Origin: Streptomyces sp. NBC_00306
GTDB taxonomy: Bacteria; Actinomycetota; Actinomycetes; Streptomycetales; Streptomycetaceae
Length of the DNA stretch: 64,000 nucleotides
Assembly (NCBI RefSeq): GCF_036169555.1
Contig: NZ_CP108032.1
Location: 372,001-436,000 of the forward strand
Direction of reading: 5' to 3'
Part shown: positions 43,758-52,823 of the stretch, in pieces
How positions within the stretch are numbered: position 1 is the stretch's first letter
Layout of the letters: the number at the start of each line of letters is the position of its first letter
The notes under the pieces: model-generated
Databases searched by the model: none
What the model saw: the letters and a program-made list of their open reading frames with translations, nothing else
What the model was told of the DNA's origin: nothing
Position numbers and translations under genes: made by a program

Positions 43758-43871
43758 GTGAAGTTTCTGCTGCTCGCCGGCGTGATCGTGCTGGTCGTAC
43801 TCGCTTATCGCCACCGGTCCCGGCGACCCCGGAACCGTCCTGGTGGCAGTGACCGCGGACGGGACGGCTGA
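43758..43871 (+). CDS. Very small membrane protein (37 residues)
   Basis: GTG-started frame giving one membrane span (FLLLAGVIVLVVLAY) and a basic tail RHRSRRPRNRPG. GGGAG lies 10 bases upstream. Its position just after the DUF6411-like gene, and the same span-plus-basic-tail design, suggest a functional pair. Too short for homology judgement by eye. Confidence 0.55.
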   Translation: MKFLLLAGVIVLVVLAYRHRSRRPRNRPGGSDRGRDG

Positions 43872-43968
43872 CCGGCCCGGGCCTGTCCCGACGGCCGGCG
43901 TCCGACCGGGTCAGGCGCGCGACGCGCGCCTGCTCCCCGGCACGACGGAACCGCGGCAGGCCCACCGG

Positions 43969-44331
43969 TCAGGCGTCGGCCTTCGGATGGGATCCGGCAG
44001 CGGGGCGGCGCAGTTCCTCGTTGATACGCATGGCTTCTTCGAGCTGGTCCTCGAGGATGATGATGCGGCAGGCGGCCTCGACCGGCGTCCCCTGGTCCAC
44101 GAGCTCGCGCGCCCGCGCGGCAATACGCAGCTGGTAGCGGGAGTACCGCCGGTGGCCGCCCTCGGAACGCAGCGGCGTGATGAGACGGGCCTCACCGATG
44201 GCCCGGAGGAAGGCGGGAGTCGTCCCGATCATTTCGGCGGCTCGGCCCATGGTGTACGCCGGATAGTCATCGTCGTCGAGACGGTCGTGCGGGCCGGGCA
44301 TGTTCTCTGCGGTCACTGACACCTCATCCAT
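43969..44331 (-). CDS. MerR-family transcriptional regulator
   Basis: Protein of about 120 residues with a Mer[24 protein letters not shown] and [19 protein letters not shown], followed by a helical dimerisation segment. The C-terminus is short, with no ligand domain and no cysteines of a metal sensor, so it resembles the small HspR-like or BldC-adjacent regulators. ATG 44329-44331 is one choice; ATG 44299-44301 (MPGPHD) and an internal GTG are others. Its targets are unknown. Confidence 0.87.
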   Translation of the reverse strand: MDEVSVTAENMPGPHDRLDDDDYPAYTMGRAAEMIGTTPAFLRAIGEARLITPLRSEGGHRRYSRYQLRIAARARELVDQGTPVEAACRIIILEDQLEEAMRINEELRRPAAGSHPKADA

Positions 44332-44940
44332 TGGAACGCGTCGAGGGGCCCGGGTACCGAGTGGCACCCAGGCCCCGAGGGGTTTTCAACACCATCTGCC
44401 GGTCTGTTACAGCACCGGCTCTCTGTTTCCGCGTACCAGTCCTTCAGGACGGGTGTGCGGGGATCGCATATGCGTGACCGGGGACCACCTTCCAATCCGG
44501 GGCCTGCGGTACCCGGGCGCTTCGAAGTCCGCCCGGGGGATCCTGATGGCGTCTGCCTCCTTGCCTCTTTCTGATCCTTCTTCGGTACTGGGGTGATGCA
44601 TGGCCCCTCGGGCCACCTGGTCCGGCAGTCAGCCATGGGACCCACTCCTGCGTCCGGCCCCATCACTCCACTGCCGTGCCACTCCTGCATGAGTCCTGCC
44701 GCGCGGCAGTTCGTGTCTGCCGCGCCTCACTCACTTTGTGGTCTCAGGGGAGACTGTAGTCCTCGACCAAGAGCATGTCTACCGTCGCCACGACAGTTTT
44801 CCTCATGGCCGGGAGCTCGAAGTTCTGGCGTCATCCGGTGAGGCACGTCGGGCCTGCCGACCCGTCCGCCGCCGGTCGTCACTGCCTGTCGGCGGGGACG
44901 GCGTGCGGCGCGTACGGAGGAACCGGCCGGGCGCGTCCCT
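44332..44940. other. Gene-poor region with lower coding signal
   Basis: About 610 bases between the MerR gene and a giant hairpin. Short frames exist on both strands but none has a good ribosome site, codon bias or recognisable product. The part near 44380-44420 is AT-richer and may hold the MerR promoter. I see nothing else I can support. Confidence 0.4.
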
Positions 44941-45001
44941 GGGGCTGTCGTGTGGACCGGGCCAGGCTCGAGGAGCCTGGCCCGGTCCACACGACAGCCC
45001 C
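44941..45001. terminator. Giant perfect hairpin (29-bp stem)
   Basis: A perfect 29-bp inverted repeat: arm 44941-44969 begins GGGGCTGTCGTGTGGACC, loop GAG (44970-44972), arm 44973-45001. It abuts the stop codon of the minus-strand 36-residue gene, so it is probably that gene's terminator, but the stem is far longer than the 10-16 bp of other terminators here. Confidence 0.85.
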
Positions 45002-45111
45002 TAGATGATCACGATCAGGAGTGCCGTGATGATCGTGGCGACAGCGACCGCGGTCATCAGCGCCCAGGTGCCGGGAACGTCCTGCCTGCTCGTGTGCATC
45101 CTCGTATCCAT
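45001..45111 (-). CDS. Very small membrane protein (36 residues)
   Basis: Frame beginning MDTRMHTSRQDVPGTWALM and ending in a hydrophobic span (AVAVATIITALLIVII). It looks like a genuine single-span small protein with a cytoplasmic polar start. Stop TAG directly adjoins the giant hairpin. The ribosome site is weak. Function unknown. Confidence 0.6.
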   Translation of the reverse strand: MDTRMHTSRQDVPGTWALMTAVAVATIITALLIVII

Positions 45112-45180
45112 GACGACCGGGTACCCGCGATGCCCTCGCTCATCCCGGCGCCGGGCCCGCTCGGCGTGCACAGTGGAGAC

Positions 45181-45606
45181 ATGAACGCAGACGACACGAG
45201 CATGCTGGGCCGCTCCCGCGTGGCCACCCGGCTGCCCGCCCAGGATCTGGACCGAGCGCGGCTGTTCTACGCGCAGAAGCTCGGCCTGGAGCCGGTCGAC
45301 GAGCGTCCGGGCGGGCTGCTGTACCGGTGCGGGGGCGTCGATTTCGCCCTGTTCCTCTCCGCCGGCGGGTCGCCGGGGACCTTCACGCAGATGGGCTGGG
45401 AGGTCGAGGACATCGAGTCCGTCGTCGCCGAACTGCAGCGGCGCGGCGTGGTGTTCGAAGAGGTCGATCTGCCCGGGCTGCGCACGCGGGGCGCCATCGC
45501 CGACATCGACGGGAACTACCCGAGCAAGGGGGCGCGCGGCGAACGGGGCGCGTGGTTCCGCGACAGCGAGGGGAACATGCTGGGCATCGGGCAGTTGGTC
45601 ACCTGA
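45181..45606 (+). CDS. VOC-family (glyoxalase/bleomycin-resistance fold) protein
   Basis: 141-residue protein with two beta-alpha-beta-beta-beta modules: RVATRLPAQDLDRARLFYAQ at the start of the first, and DIESVVAELQRRGVVFEEVD in the second. The ending FRDSEGNMLGIGQL carries the glutamate expected as a metal ligand. Members are glyoxalases, dioxygenases or drug-binding proteins; the specific role is unknown. Monocistronic. Confidence 0.9.
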   Translation: MNADDTSMLGRSRVATRLPAQDLDRARLFYAQKLGLEPVDERPGGLLYRCGGVDFALFLSAGGSPGTFTQMGWEVEDIESVVAELQRRGVVFEEVDLPGLRTRGAIADIDGNYPSKGARGERGAWFRDSEGNMLGIGQLVT

Positions 45607-45674
45607 CGCCGCGCGCACGGCAGCGGGCCGGGTCGCCGCGGGACGGCCTCCGGTCCCGCAGCTGACCGGCTCCC

Positions 45675-47036
45675 TCAGGTTCGCACGCGCAGGGAGGCCG
45701 TGTGCTCCCGCACCTGCTCGGGCGTCAGATAGGCATCCGTGTGCTCGAAGTCCCGCAGGGTGGACGGGCCGCGCATCAGGAAGCCGGTACGAACGAAGTC
45801 GTCGCCGGCGACGGCGTTGAGCATCCAGTTCGTCAGCACACGCGTCTTGGCGACATGCGTCCTCAAGGCCGACCAGTGATAGCCGCGCGCCACGAGCTGC
45901 GCGGGCAGTCCGCGCAGCTCGATGCCGAGCGGCTTGGAGACGGCGTCCTTGCCACCGAGATCGACGACGAGGCCCAGGTCCTTGTGCGCGTACGGCTCCA
46001 GCGGCCGGCCCTGGAGCTGGGCGATGACGTTGTCGGCGACCTTGCGGCCCTGCCGCAGGGCGTGTTGGGCGGTGGGCGGGCAGATCGCGTCGTCGCCCTT
46101 GGCGAGGTCCGGCACCGCGGCGGCGTCGCCGAGCGCGAAGACACCGTCGGCCCCGGGGACGGTCATGTCGGGGCGCACCACCAGCCGTCCGCGGGCGGTC
46201 TCCGCGTTCAGCGTGCCGACGAGCGGGCTGGCGGCGACGCCGGCCGTCCAGATGAGCGTGCGGCAGGGCAGTACGCGTCCGTCGGTGAGCGTCACCTTCT
46301 CCGGACCGACGTCGGCGACCGACACCCCGAGGGACACCTCGATACCGCGCTTGCGCAGGATCTCCAACGCCGCGAGGCCCAGCTTGTCGCCGAGTTCGGG
46401 CATCAGCTTGGGGGCGATGTCGATCAGATGCCACTTGATCTGTTCGGGGTTCAGGCGCGGATACCGCTTCACGGCGTTCTGGGTGAGCCGCTGCAGGCAC
46501 GCGGCCGTCTCGGTCCCGGCGTAACCGCCGCCCACGACGACGAACTGGAGGCGGGAGGCGCGCTCCGCCTCGTCGTGGCTGGCGTCGGCGAGGTCGAGCT
46601 GGGCGATCACATGGTCGCGGATGTAGGTGGCTTCGGCGAGCGTCTTCATCCCTCGTCCGTGCTCCACGAGTCCGGGGATGTCGAACGTCCGGGTGATGCT
46701 GCCGGGAGCCAGCACGAGGTGGTCGTACGGCTGATTCACGATCTCGTCCGTGATCTTGCGGATCACACAGATCTTTGCCTTGGTGTCCACACCGATCGCG
46801 CCGCCGGGAATGATCTGCGTGCGGTGCTTGGCGCTGCGGCGCAGGGAGACGGCGACCGACTGGGGCGTCAGCACACCCGCGGCCACCTGGGGCAGCAGCG
46901 GAAGGTAGAGCTGGTAGGAGAACGGCGTGACCAGGGAGATCTCGACGTCCGTACGGGAGAGCTTGCGCTCCAACCGGCGTACGCAATCGATGCCGGCGAA
47001 GCCGGCCCCCACCACAAGAATCCGCGATCGTGCCAC
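45675..47036 (-). CDS. Type II NADH dehydrogenase-like FAD oxidoreductase
   Basis: 453-residue protein with two dinucleotide-binding motifs: ILVVGAGFAGIDCVRRL for FAD at the N-terminus and FVVVGGGYAGTETAACL for NADH near residue 160. FALGDAAAVPD is the usual second FAD contact, and PPTAQHALRQGRKVADN is typical of NDH-2. It would pass electrons from NADH to menaquinone at the inner face of the membrane without proton pumping. GTG 47034-47036 follows GGAGAAAGGA; the upstream extension of the frame is not coding. Confidence 0.92.
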   Translation of the reverse strand: MARSRILVVGAGFAGIDCVRRLERKLSRTDVEISLVTPFSYQLYLPLLPQVAAGVLTPQSVAVSLRRSAKHRTQIIPGGAIGVDTKAKICVIRKITDEIVNQPYDHLVLAPGSITRTFDIPGLVEHGRGMKTLAEATYIRDHVIAQLDLADASHDEAERASRLQFVVVGGGYAGTETAACLQRLTQNAVKRYPRLNPEQIKWHLIDIAPKLMPELGDKLGLAALEILRKRGIEVSLGVSVADVGPEKVTLTDGRVLPCRTLIWTAGVAASPLVGTLNAETARGRLVVRPDMTVPGADGVFALGDAAAVPDLAKGDDAICPPTAQHALRQGRKVADNVIAQLQGRPLEPYAHKDLGLVVDLGGKDAVSKPLGIELRGLPAQLVARGYHWSALRTHVAKTRVLTNWMLNAVAGDDFVRTGFLMRGPSTLRDFEHTDAYLTPEQVREHTASLRVRT

Positions 47037-47231
47037 GATGCCCGTCCTTTCTCCGCCCGGCAGGTCTTCTCGTCGGCTGCCCAGCCTCGGCGGTCTTGCA
47101 CACCCCATCCTTCCGGCGCCTGGGACACCCGCAAGTCTTCGGCCGCCACCACGTCGGTCGACGCGGCGCCCGGGCCGACGGAATGAGGGGTCGACGGCAT
47201 ACAAGGCGGACGGGATACAGACGGACGGGAT

Positions 47232-47264
47232 GCGGGGCTGCGAACCGGACGGATGCAGCCCCGC
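47232..47264. terminator. Hairpin downstream of the second cold-shock gene
   Basis: 10-bp inverted repeat GCGGGGCTGC / GCAGCCCCGC with a 13-base loop, located 16 bases past the stop of the minus-strand cold-shock gene. Confidence 0.65.
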
Positions 47265-47279
47265 GGCGAGAGGTGCCGT

Positions 47280-47483
47280 TCAGCCCCGGACGATGTTCTG
47301 CGCCTGCGGACCCTTCTGGCCCTGACCGATGTCGAAGGTGACGTGCTCGCCCTCGGTCAGTTCGCGGTAGCCGTTGCCCTGGATCTCGGAGTAGTGCGCG
47401 AAGACGTCCGGTCCACCACCCTCCTGGGAGATGAAGCCGAAGCCCTTCTCGGAGTTGAACCACTTCACTGTGCCACTGGCCAT
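47280..47483 (-). CDS. Cold-shock protein, CspA family (copy 2)
   Basis: 67-residue CspA homologue with RNP1 KGFGFISQ and RNP2 VFAHYSEI. It is the same length as the copy at 40263 and differs mainly at residues 40-55. RNA chaperone role as for the family. It is monocistronic, between NDH-2 and the MpaB-like gene. Confidence 0.96.
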   Translation of the reverse strand: MASGTVKWFNSEKGFGFISQEGGGPDVFAHYSEIQGNGYRELTEGEHVTFDIGQGQKGPQAQNIVRG

Positions 47484-47683
47484 GCTGGTGTGTGTCCTTC
47501 TGTGTCCATGCCCGAGGCGGACCGGGTCCCGGACCGCCTCAGCTCCTTCGGGGGAGCCGAGAACAGCCATACCCCTGGGCGGTTGCAGTCATGTCATCCT
47601 TCTGCGGCCGGCGCCCCGAGCCCACGGACGGACCCGCGTCGCGCGGATCCGGGCGTCCGGCTGTCCGGGTGGATACTTGAGGG

Positions 47684-48613
47684 GTGAACATCCCCGTGCC
47701 CCGGGTCTCCGGCCTGCGCGAGCGCCTGGGCAGCAGCCTGTTCACCCGCGTCGCAGGCCCCGCGGGTCCCGACAACCGTGCGCGTATCCACGGCACGCCG
47801 GGACCCCGCTGGTTCGGTCCTGAGCGGCCCATCCGGACCGTCCACGGGGACGCGTCGATGTTCATCGGCGGGCTCAGGGCGCTGCTGCTCCAGTCCCTGC
47901 ATCCGCTGGCCATGGCCGCGGTGGCGGCCCACTCCGGCTACCGCGGCGATCCCTGGGGCCGGCTCCAGCGCACCAGCACCTTCCTGGCGGTGACGACCTA
48001 CGGCACGGCCGACGACGCCCAGAGCGCTGTGGACCGCGTACGGGCGGTGCACAGCCGCGTGACGGGGACGACGGCCGCCGGTGAGCCGTACCGCGCCGCC
48101 GATCCGCATCTGCTCGCCTGGGTGCATGTCGCCGAGGTCGACAGTTTCCTGCGTGCCCATCAGCGGTACGGGCGACGGCCCCTGGACGGAACGGGGTGCG
48201 ACGCCTACGTGGCCGACGCCGCACGCGTGGCCCGGGCACTCGGCATCCCCGACCCACCGCTCGACCGTGCCGGTCTCGCCGAACAACTGGCCGCGTACCG
48301 GCCGGAACTCCGTGCGACCCAAGAGGCCCGCGAGGCCGCCCGGTTCGTCCTGCGGCACCCGCCCCTGCCGTGGGTCGCCCGCGGTCCGTACGCCGTCCTG
48401 GCCGCCAACGCGGTCTCCACCCTTCCCCCGTGGGCGCGCGAGCTGCTGGGACTCCCCCATCTGCCCAACATCGAGACAGCCTTCGTCCGGCCCGCCGGAC
48501 ACGCTCTCACCTCGACCATACGATGGGCGATGAAGCCACCCGCGCGACCGGCCGTCCGGCCGCCTCGGGAATCGGCTGCCACTCCCAACTCACCCGTCCC
48601 GCCTGCTCGTTGA
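47684..48613 (+). CDS. MpaB-like oxygenase (DUF2236 family)
   Basis: 309-residue soluble protein. The motif ALLLQSLHPLAMAAVAAHSGY and the segment VHAVEVDSFL-like (WVHVAEVDSFLRAHQRYG) are typical of the DUF2236/MpaB family, whose characterised members are heme-type or rubber-latex oxygenases; conserved His and Arg residues support a cofactor site. There is no signal peptide. GTG 47684 start. Substrate unknown. Confidence 0.87.
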   Translation: MNIPVPRVSGLRERLGSSLFTRVAGPAGPDNRARIHGTPGPRWFGPERPIRTVHGDASMFIGGLRALLLQSLHPLAMAAVAAHSGYRGDPWGRLQRTSTFLAVTTYGTADDAQSAVDRVRAVHSRVTGTTAAGEPYRAADPHLLAWVHVAEVDSFLRAHQRYGRRPLDGTGCDAYVADAARVARALGIPDPPLDRAGLAEQLAAYRPELRATQEAREAARFVLRHPPLPWVARGPYAVLAANAVSTLPPWARELLGLPHLPNIETAFVRPAGHALTSTIRWAMKPPARPAVRPPRESAATPNSPVPPAR

Positions 48614-48689
48614 CGCTCTGGCCGCCCCGACCGTACGTCCCTACACTGCCAGTCCCAATGCGGCACGATTGCGACTACGGGGGTAGGGC

Positions 48690-49406
48690 GTGAGCTACGA
48701 GAGACTGCCGCTCGAATACCGGATGAGCTCCGGACGTCTGCGCTTGTTGATCACCATGATCCTGCTCGCGACACCGGCGGCGCTCCTGCCCGTGCTGACC
48801 ATCGAGGAGATACCGACGGGCATCAGGACCGTCGTCTCGCTGGCCGTCGTGGCGCTGTTCGGCTGGCTGGTGTACGGCTCCCGGCGCTGTGCCACGACGG
48901 CCGACATCAAGGCCATCGGGGTCCGGGGATTCTTCCGACGCCGAAGGGTGGCCTGGGAGGACGTCCAGGACATCCGCGCCGAGCTCAATCCTGCCGCGGC
49001 CTTGCAGAGCGCCGCTCCGACCTACATCACCTTCGTCTACGGACGGGACGGCAGAAAACTCCAGCTTCCCTACGTCGACGACCAGCACGTGTCCATGGAG
49101 CGGGAGATGGCACTGCTGCTCGACATCTGGACGGAACTGCGCGGGGACGACTGGGCACCCGACGCACGGGCCGCCGTTCTCATCGACCGCAGAAACGCCC
49201 GGCAGGCCGCGCTCCTGTCCGGTATGTCGTGGGCCATGCTCGGATTCCTGCCGCTCATCGCCATCATGCTGGTGCCCCTCTTCACGGACCTGCCGGAAGG
49301 GCTGGAATCACTGCTGAGCCCATGGGCGGTCATGGGTGTCGGCCTGCCGTTGATCTTCGTCCTGACGGCGCTCGCGTCGTATCGCCGCAGCCTGCGGAAC
49401 CTCTGA
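48690..49406 (+). CDS. PH-domain membrane protein
   Basis: 238-residue membrane protein. Two spans near residues 18-36 and 43-62 precede a PH-like domain containing IGVRGFFRRRRVAWEDVQDI, and two further spans occur after residue 180 (WAMLGFLPLIAIMLVPLF and VMGVGLPLIFVLTALA). This resembles the actinobacterial bPH family. GTG start. Function unknown. Confidence 0.82.
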   Translation: MSYERLPLEYRMSSGRLRLLITMILLATPAALLPVLTIEEIPTGIRTVVSLAVVALFGWLVYGSRRCATTADIKAIGVRGFFRRRRVAWEDVQDIRAELNPAAALQSAAPTYITFVYGRDGRKLQLPYVDDQHVSMEREMALLLDIWTELRGDDWAPDARAAVLIDRRNARQAALLSGMSWAMLGFLPLIAIMLVPLFTDLPEGLESLLSPWAVMGVGLPLIFVLTALASYRRSLRNL

Positions 49407-49504
49407 GTCCGCAGGCGCGGTCGGACTGTCGGTGCTCGGTACTCGGTGCGGGCCGGGCTCACCTGGCCGGGCCCGCATGTCGGCCGTGCCCGGCCCCGGG
49501 GCTT

Positions 49505-50233
49505 TCAGGAGCGGTACACGCGCAGCCGCCGTACCTCGTACGACAGGGACGTCCGGCCCGGTTCCGGCGCGGGGTGGTAGGTGCCGTCAGCGACGGAGAG
49601 GTTCACGATGAGATACGCGCGCCAGTCACGGTCGAGGCCGGCGTCGTCGGTGAAGGCCCGGACGCCGTTGACCCACCAGACGACGGACCGGGCGCCGAGC
49701 TCGACGCGGAGGTTCACCCATGCGCCGGGACGGATGGCGGGATCCCGGTGGTAATGGCCCGCGCCGCTCATGTGGTTGGAGAGTTCCAGCAGGTCGGGGT
49801 TGTCGGGGTGGTACTCGAAGGCGTCGATCTCGTTGCCGCCCTCCCACCAGGTCCAGATCGCGGGCCACGCACCCACCTCACGGGGCAGGCGTACCCGGGC
49901 TTCGAGCACATCCCCCGTACGCACCATGAAGTCGTCGCGGCTGCCCTCGGTGGTGAGCAGTCCCGCGTACCACGTCCCGTCGGGGGCCGGCGTGGCGCGG
50001 AACACGCCGCGGCGCGAGTAGGCGGGGTCCGACACCAGGTGGTCGAGTTTGTGATCACCGGGGTTGGTGGGGCCGCCGTTCGGATAGGCCCAGGAGCGGC
50101 CCGCGACCCACTGGTCCGTCGACGAGAAGTCGGCGGTGAACACCAGCCGGCCACGCGGTCGTCGCGGGCCGGGGATTGCCCCGGTGAGCCGCTGCCTGAT
50201 CCGGCCGAACACCGACAACGCCTGGTCAGTCAT
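49505..50233 (-). CDS. GH16-like beta-glucanase domain protein without signal peptide
   Basis: 242-residue protein with a concanavalin-like GH16 pattern. The active-site motif E135-I-D137-A-F-E140 (GGNEIDAFEYH) keeps all three acidic residues of retaining beta-glucanases. Other landmarks are SRDDFMVRTGDVLEARV and WPAIWTWWEGG. No signal peptide or membrane span precedes the domain; the N-terminal 28 residues are basic. Without export it cannot reach external polysaccharide unless leaderless secretion or an upstream start applies. It lies downstream of the ricin-domain gene in the same direction. Confidence 0.83.
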   Translation of the reverse strand: MTDQALSVFGRIRQRLTGAIPGPRRPRGRLVFTADFSSTDQWVAGRSWAYPNGGPTNPGDHKLDHLVSDPAYSRRGVFRATPAPDGTWYAGLLTTEGSRDDFMVRTGDVLEARVRLPREVGAWPAIWTWWEGGNEIDAFEYHPDNPDLLELSNHMSGAGHYHRDPAIRPGAWVNLRVELGARSVVWWVNGVRAFTDDAGLDRDWRAYLIVNLSVADGTYHPAPEPGRTSLSYEVRRLRVYRS

Positions 50234-50418
50234 GCTGCCTCATTCCCGACAGCAACAGCGCATGCCGGGTGCTCACGCCGAGGATGCTGTCCGCCACCTC
50301 GTTCAACGAGCGAGGGGGCGTCCTGACGCGGCCGGTCCGCCGACTCCGGTCACGGTCCTCGGCAGATCCCGACCTCGTGCCGTGACTCGGGTTCGGCGCG
50401 GAGTGCACCGGCGAAGCA

Positions 50419-52083
50419 TCAGGTACCGGCGGTCCAGCGCTGGTCGCTGTTCCCGTCCGCCGGGTCGAAGCCGAGTGAACTGCCCTCCGAATCGCCCGAC
50501 GGTTCGAGCGCGAAGTCCAGGGCGATGTACGGCCGTACGGCTCCGGAGGCGTCGACGGTGAACCGGAGGTTCATGCCGTTCCTGCCGTCGGCGGACGAAC
50601 AGGACCAGATGCCCACGCCGCGGTCGGTGTCGCCGCGCGAGTCCAGGCAGAAGTCGGGGTCGGCGTTGCTGCGCAGCAGGCCACCCGGTTCCAGACTCCA
50701 CCGCTGGGTCTCGGCGCCGTTGCAGCGGACCGTGATGACATCGGTCCGGTTCTCCATCACACCGTCCTCGATGTCCAGGCAGAGCCCCGAACCGGCGTTG
50801 ACGACGCGGGTGTAGCCGCCGCCCGGCACAATCGGCGCGGGTGGGGGCGGAACAGCCTTGGAGGGCGTGGGCGCCGGGGACTCAGGAGCGGACGCCGTGG
50901 GGGTCGGCCGGGGCTCGGGCGTCTTCGACGCCTCCCGGGTGGGGCTCGGTGACGGAGACGGAGACGGTGCGGGCGAGGGCGCTGACGCGGGGGGCCAGGC
51001 GGGCTGCGGCGGCTGTGTCGGACGGTCGCGCGCCACGGGTCCCGCGGTGTCCCCGGACGTGGTCGCCAGCACGGTGCCGGCGATCACCGCGGCCGCCACC
51101 GCCACGGCGGCCAGAACGACGGGCCGGGTCCGCAGCCGCGCGCCCCGCCTGGGCTCCGAGGCGGCAGGCGCCGACCGGTGGCTCGCGGCCGGCGACCGCT
51201 CCGGCTGGGCGGGCACGGCGTCGAGCAGGGCACGCGCGGGGCGGCGGGCCGCGTACACCGCCCCACCCCACTGGAGCAGTCCTTCGGCGAACACACCACG
51301 GGGGTTGGCGGTCATACGGGCGAGGGTCGCCATCAGCCGGGTGCAGCCGGTGCATTCGGCCAGGTGGTTCGTCAGGTCGTCGCTGCGCCGCCGGTCCCCC
51401 GGCCGCACCGAGGCCTCGATGATGCGCTGGAAGCCGGCGCACCTCTTGTCGTCGGCCCGCACGAGGTAGGCCTTGATGTAGGCCTGGCGCATGGCGTCCT
51501 GCGCCTTGGTCCGCTGCTCGGACACGATGGCGGGCCGGACGCCGAGGTAGGTCGCCGCGGTGTCGTCCGGTTCGCGGTCGACCACGGAGTACCAGAGGAT
51601 GCCCCGCGTCAGCTCGGGCAGCCCGTAGAAGCCGGCGAGCATCGCGGAGGACTTCTCGAACGGGGGGCGCCGGGACTCCGGCAGACTCCACTCGGCGCGA
51701 TCGGCCGACTCGTCGGCCCATGCGGCGAAGTCCGGTTCGAGCCGGTCGCGGCGGTTGCCCTCGGCCCAGGTCAGGCCCACTCGCTGAACGAGCATCAGCA
51801 GGTGGTGGCGCCAGTTCCCACGCGGTTCGATGCCGCGGATCGCCTCCTGAGCCGCGAGATCGAAGGCCTGGACGGCCAGTTGATTGCCGGCGACCTGGTC
51901 TCGCCCGCAGAGCCGGGCATAGGAGAGCACGGCCGGAAGGTGGCGGCGCTTGAGTTCCTGGGTGGCAGGAAAGGCGGGCGGGGCGCCGGCGCGTATGCGT
52001 TCGGTCAGTTCCGCGTCCGACAGGGCGGCGTAGTCCGGCATGTGGTCGGCGGGGTCGGGCCCGACCTGGTGGAGCTCTGGCAC
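50419..52083 (-). CDS. Sigma-like / zinc-finger / ricin B lectin membrane fusion protein
   Basis: 554-residue protein with unusual modular order. Residues about 23-210 look like sigma-70 regions 2 and 4 (ELTERIRAGAPPAF and, later, TAATYLGVRPAIVSEQRTKA). H240-x3-C244-x2-C247 (NHLAECTGC) is the zinc-binding anti-sigma motif. One membrane span follows at about 321-341, then a Pro/Ser/Thr-rich linker, and a C-terminal ricin B lectin domain from about residue 420 (SGLCLDIEDGV, PDFCLDSRGD, QRW) outside the cell. I chose GTG 52081-52083 behind CGAGGAGT. It probably senses an external sugar and signals to transcription (inference). Confidence 0.85.
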   Translation of the reverse strand: MPELHQVGPDPADHMPDYAALSDAELTERIRAGAPPAFPATQELKRRHLPAVLSYARLCGRDQVAGNQLAVQAFDLAAQEAIRGIEPRGNWRHHLLMLVQRVGLTWAEGNRRDRLEPDFAAWADESADRAEWSLPESRRPPFEKSSAMLAGFYGLPELTRGILWYSVVDREPDDTAATYLGVRPAIVSEQRTKAQDAMRQAYIKAYLVRADDKRCAGFQRIIEASVRPGDRRRSDDLTNHLAECTGCTRLMATLARMTANPRGVFAEGLLQWGGAVYAARRPARALLDAVPAQPERSPAASHRSAPAASEPRRGARLRTRPVVLAAVAVAAAVIAGTVLATTSGDTAGPVARDRPTQPPQPAWPPASAPSPAPSPSPSPSPTREASKTPEPRPTPTASAPESPAPTPSKAVPPPPAPIVPGGGYTRVVNAGSGLCLDIEDGVMENRTDVITVRCNGAETQRWSLEPGGLLRSNADPDFCLDSRGDTDRGVGIWSCSSADGRNGMNLRFTVDASGAVRPYIALDFALEPSGDSEGSSLGFDPADGNSDQRWTAGT

Positions 52084-52313
52084 CCTGTTGACTCCTCGTT
52101 CAGTACGCACCACCGACTGGTCCGCCGTCACGGAGAAAACGCATCGGTGTTACCTGCGGGAAACAAGAGCCCATAGTGATGCAGGCGGATCAGCAGGGAA
52201 AGATGTTTCCCTGGGTAAGTCCTACGAACAGAGCGCCGGGCGGCGACAGCGCGCCCACGGCCGGGCGGCCGGCGGGTGCCCATAGCCCTGTATGCCCCTG
52301 CCGGGGTGCGCGG

Positions 52314-52670
52314 TCATGGAGTGCGACGCGGGGCGAGGACGCAGAACTCGTTGCCCTCCGGGTCCGCCATGACGACCCACGGCACGTCTCCCTGGCCCAC
52401 GTCGGCATGGCGCGCCCCGAGTGCCAGCAGTCGCGCGACCTCGGCGTCCTGGTCGTCCGGCCGGAGGTCGAGATGCAGCCGGTTCTTCCCCGCCTTCGGT
52501 TCTCGCACGGGCTCGAAGATCAGTCCGGGCAGACGGTCCGGCGCCGGGCGGATCTCGAACTCGTCGTGCGTGTCGTTGAGCACGACCCATCCCAGCGCGC
52601 CGGCCCACCAGTTCCCCAGCGCTACCGGGTCGACGGCTTCCACCACCAGCTGTTCCCACTCCAAGGACAT
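52314..52670 (-). CDS. VOC-family protein
   Basis: 118-residue glyoxalase-fold protein of the short type: WEQLVVEAVDPVALGNWWAG, NRLHLDLRPDDQDAEVARL and MADPEGNEFCVL. The family includes antibiotic-binding and isomerase proteins; ligand unknown. ATG 52668-52670. It is separated from the ricin gene by 230 bases that hold no gene. Confidence 0.9.
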   Translation of the reverse strand: MSLEWEQLVVEAVDPVALGNWWAGALGWVVLNDTHDEFEIRPAPDRLPGLIFEPVREPKAGKNRLHLDLRPDDQDAEVARLLALGARHADVGQGDVPWVVMADPEGNEFCVLAPRRTP

Positions 52671-52823
52671 GCCGCGGAGCGTAGTGGCCGCGCGGAGCGC
52701 CGTGCCGCGGGCGCGCACGGCAGGAGCAGGAAACCTCAGGACATGGAATTCCGTCCACGGGAAACACGATGGCCAACTGGTCGCAGCCACAAGGCAATCG
52801 GCCTTCCGAACCGAGGAGGCACC

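Noticed and set aside
44407..44690. Short minus-strand frames upstream of the MerR gene
   Set aside because: No ribosome site, mixed codon use, no recognisable sequence; listed as a gene-poor region instead.
45001..47463. An 820-codon minus-strand frame containing the 36-residue protein at its end
   Set aside because: Most of it overlaps the NDH-2-like gene in another frame; only the last 36 codons have a plausible start and a membrane-span composition.
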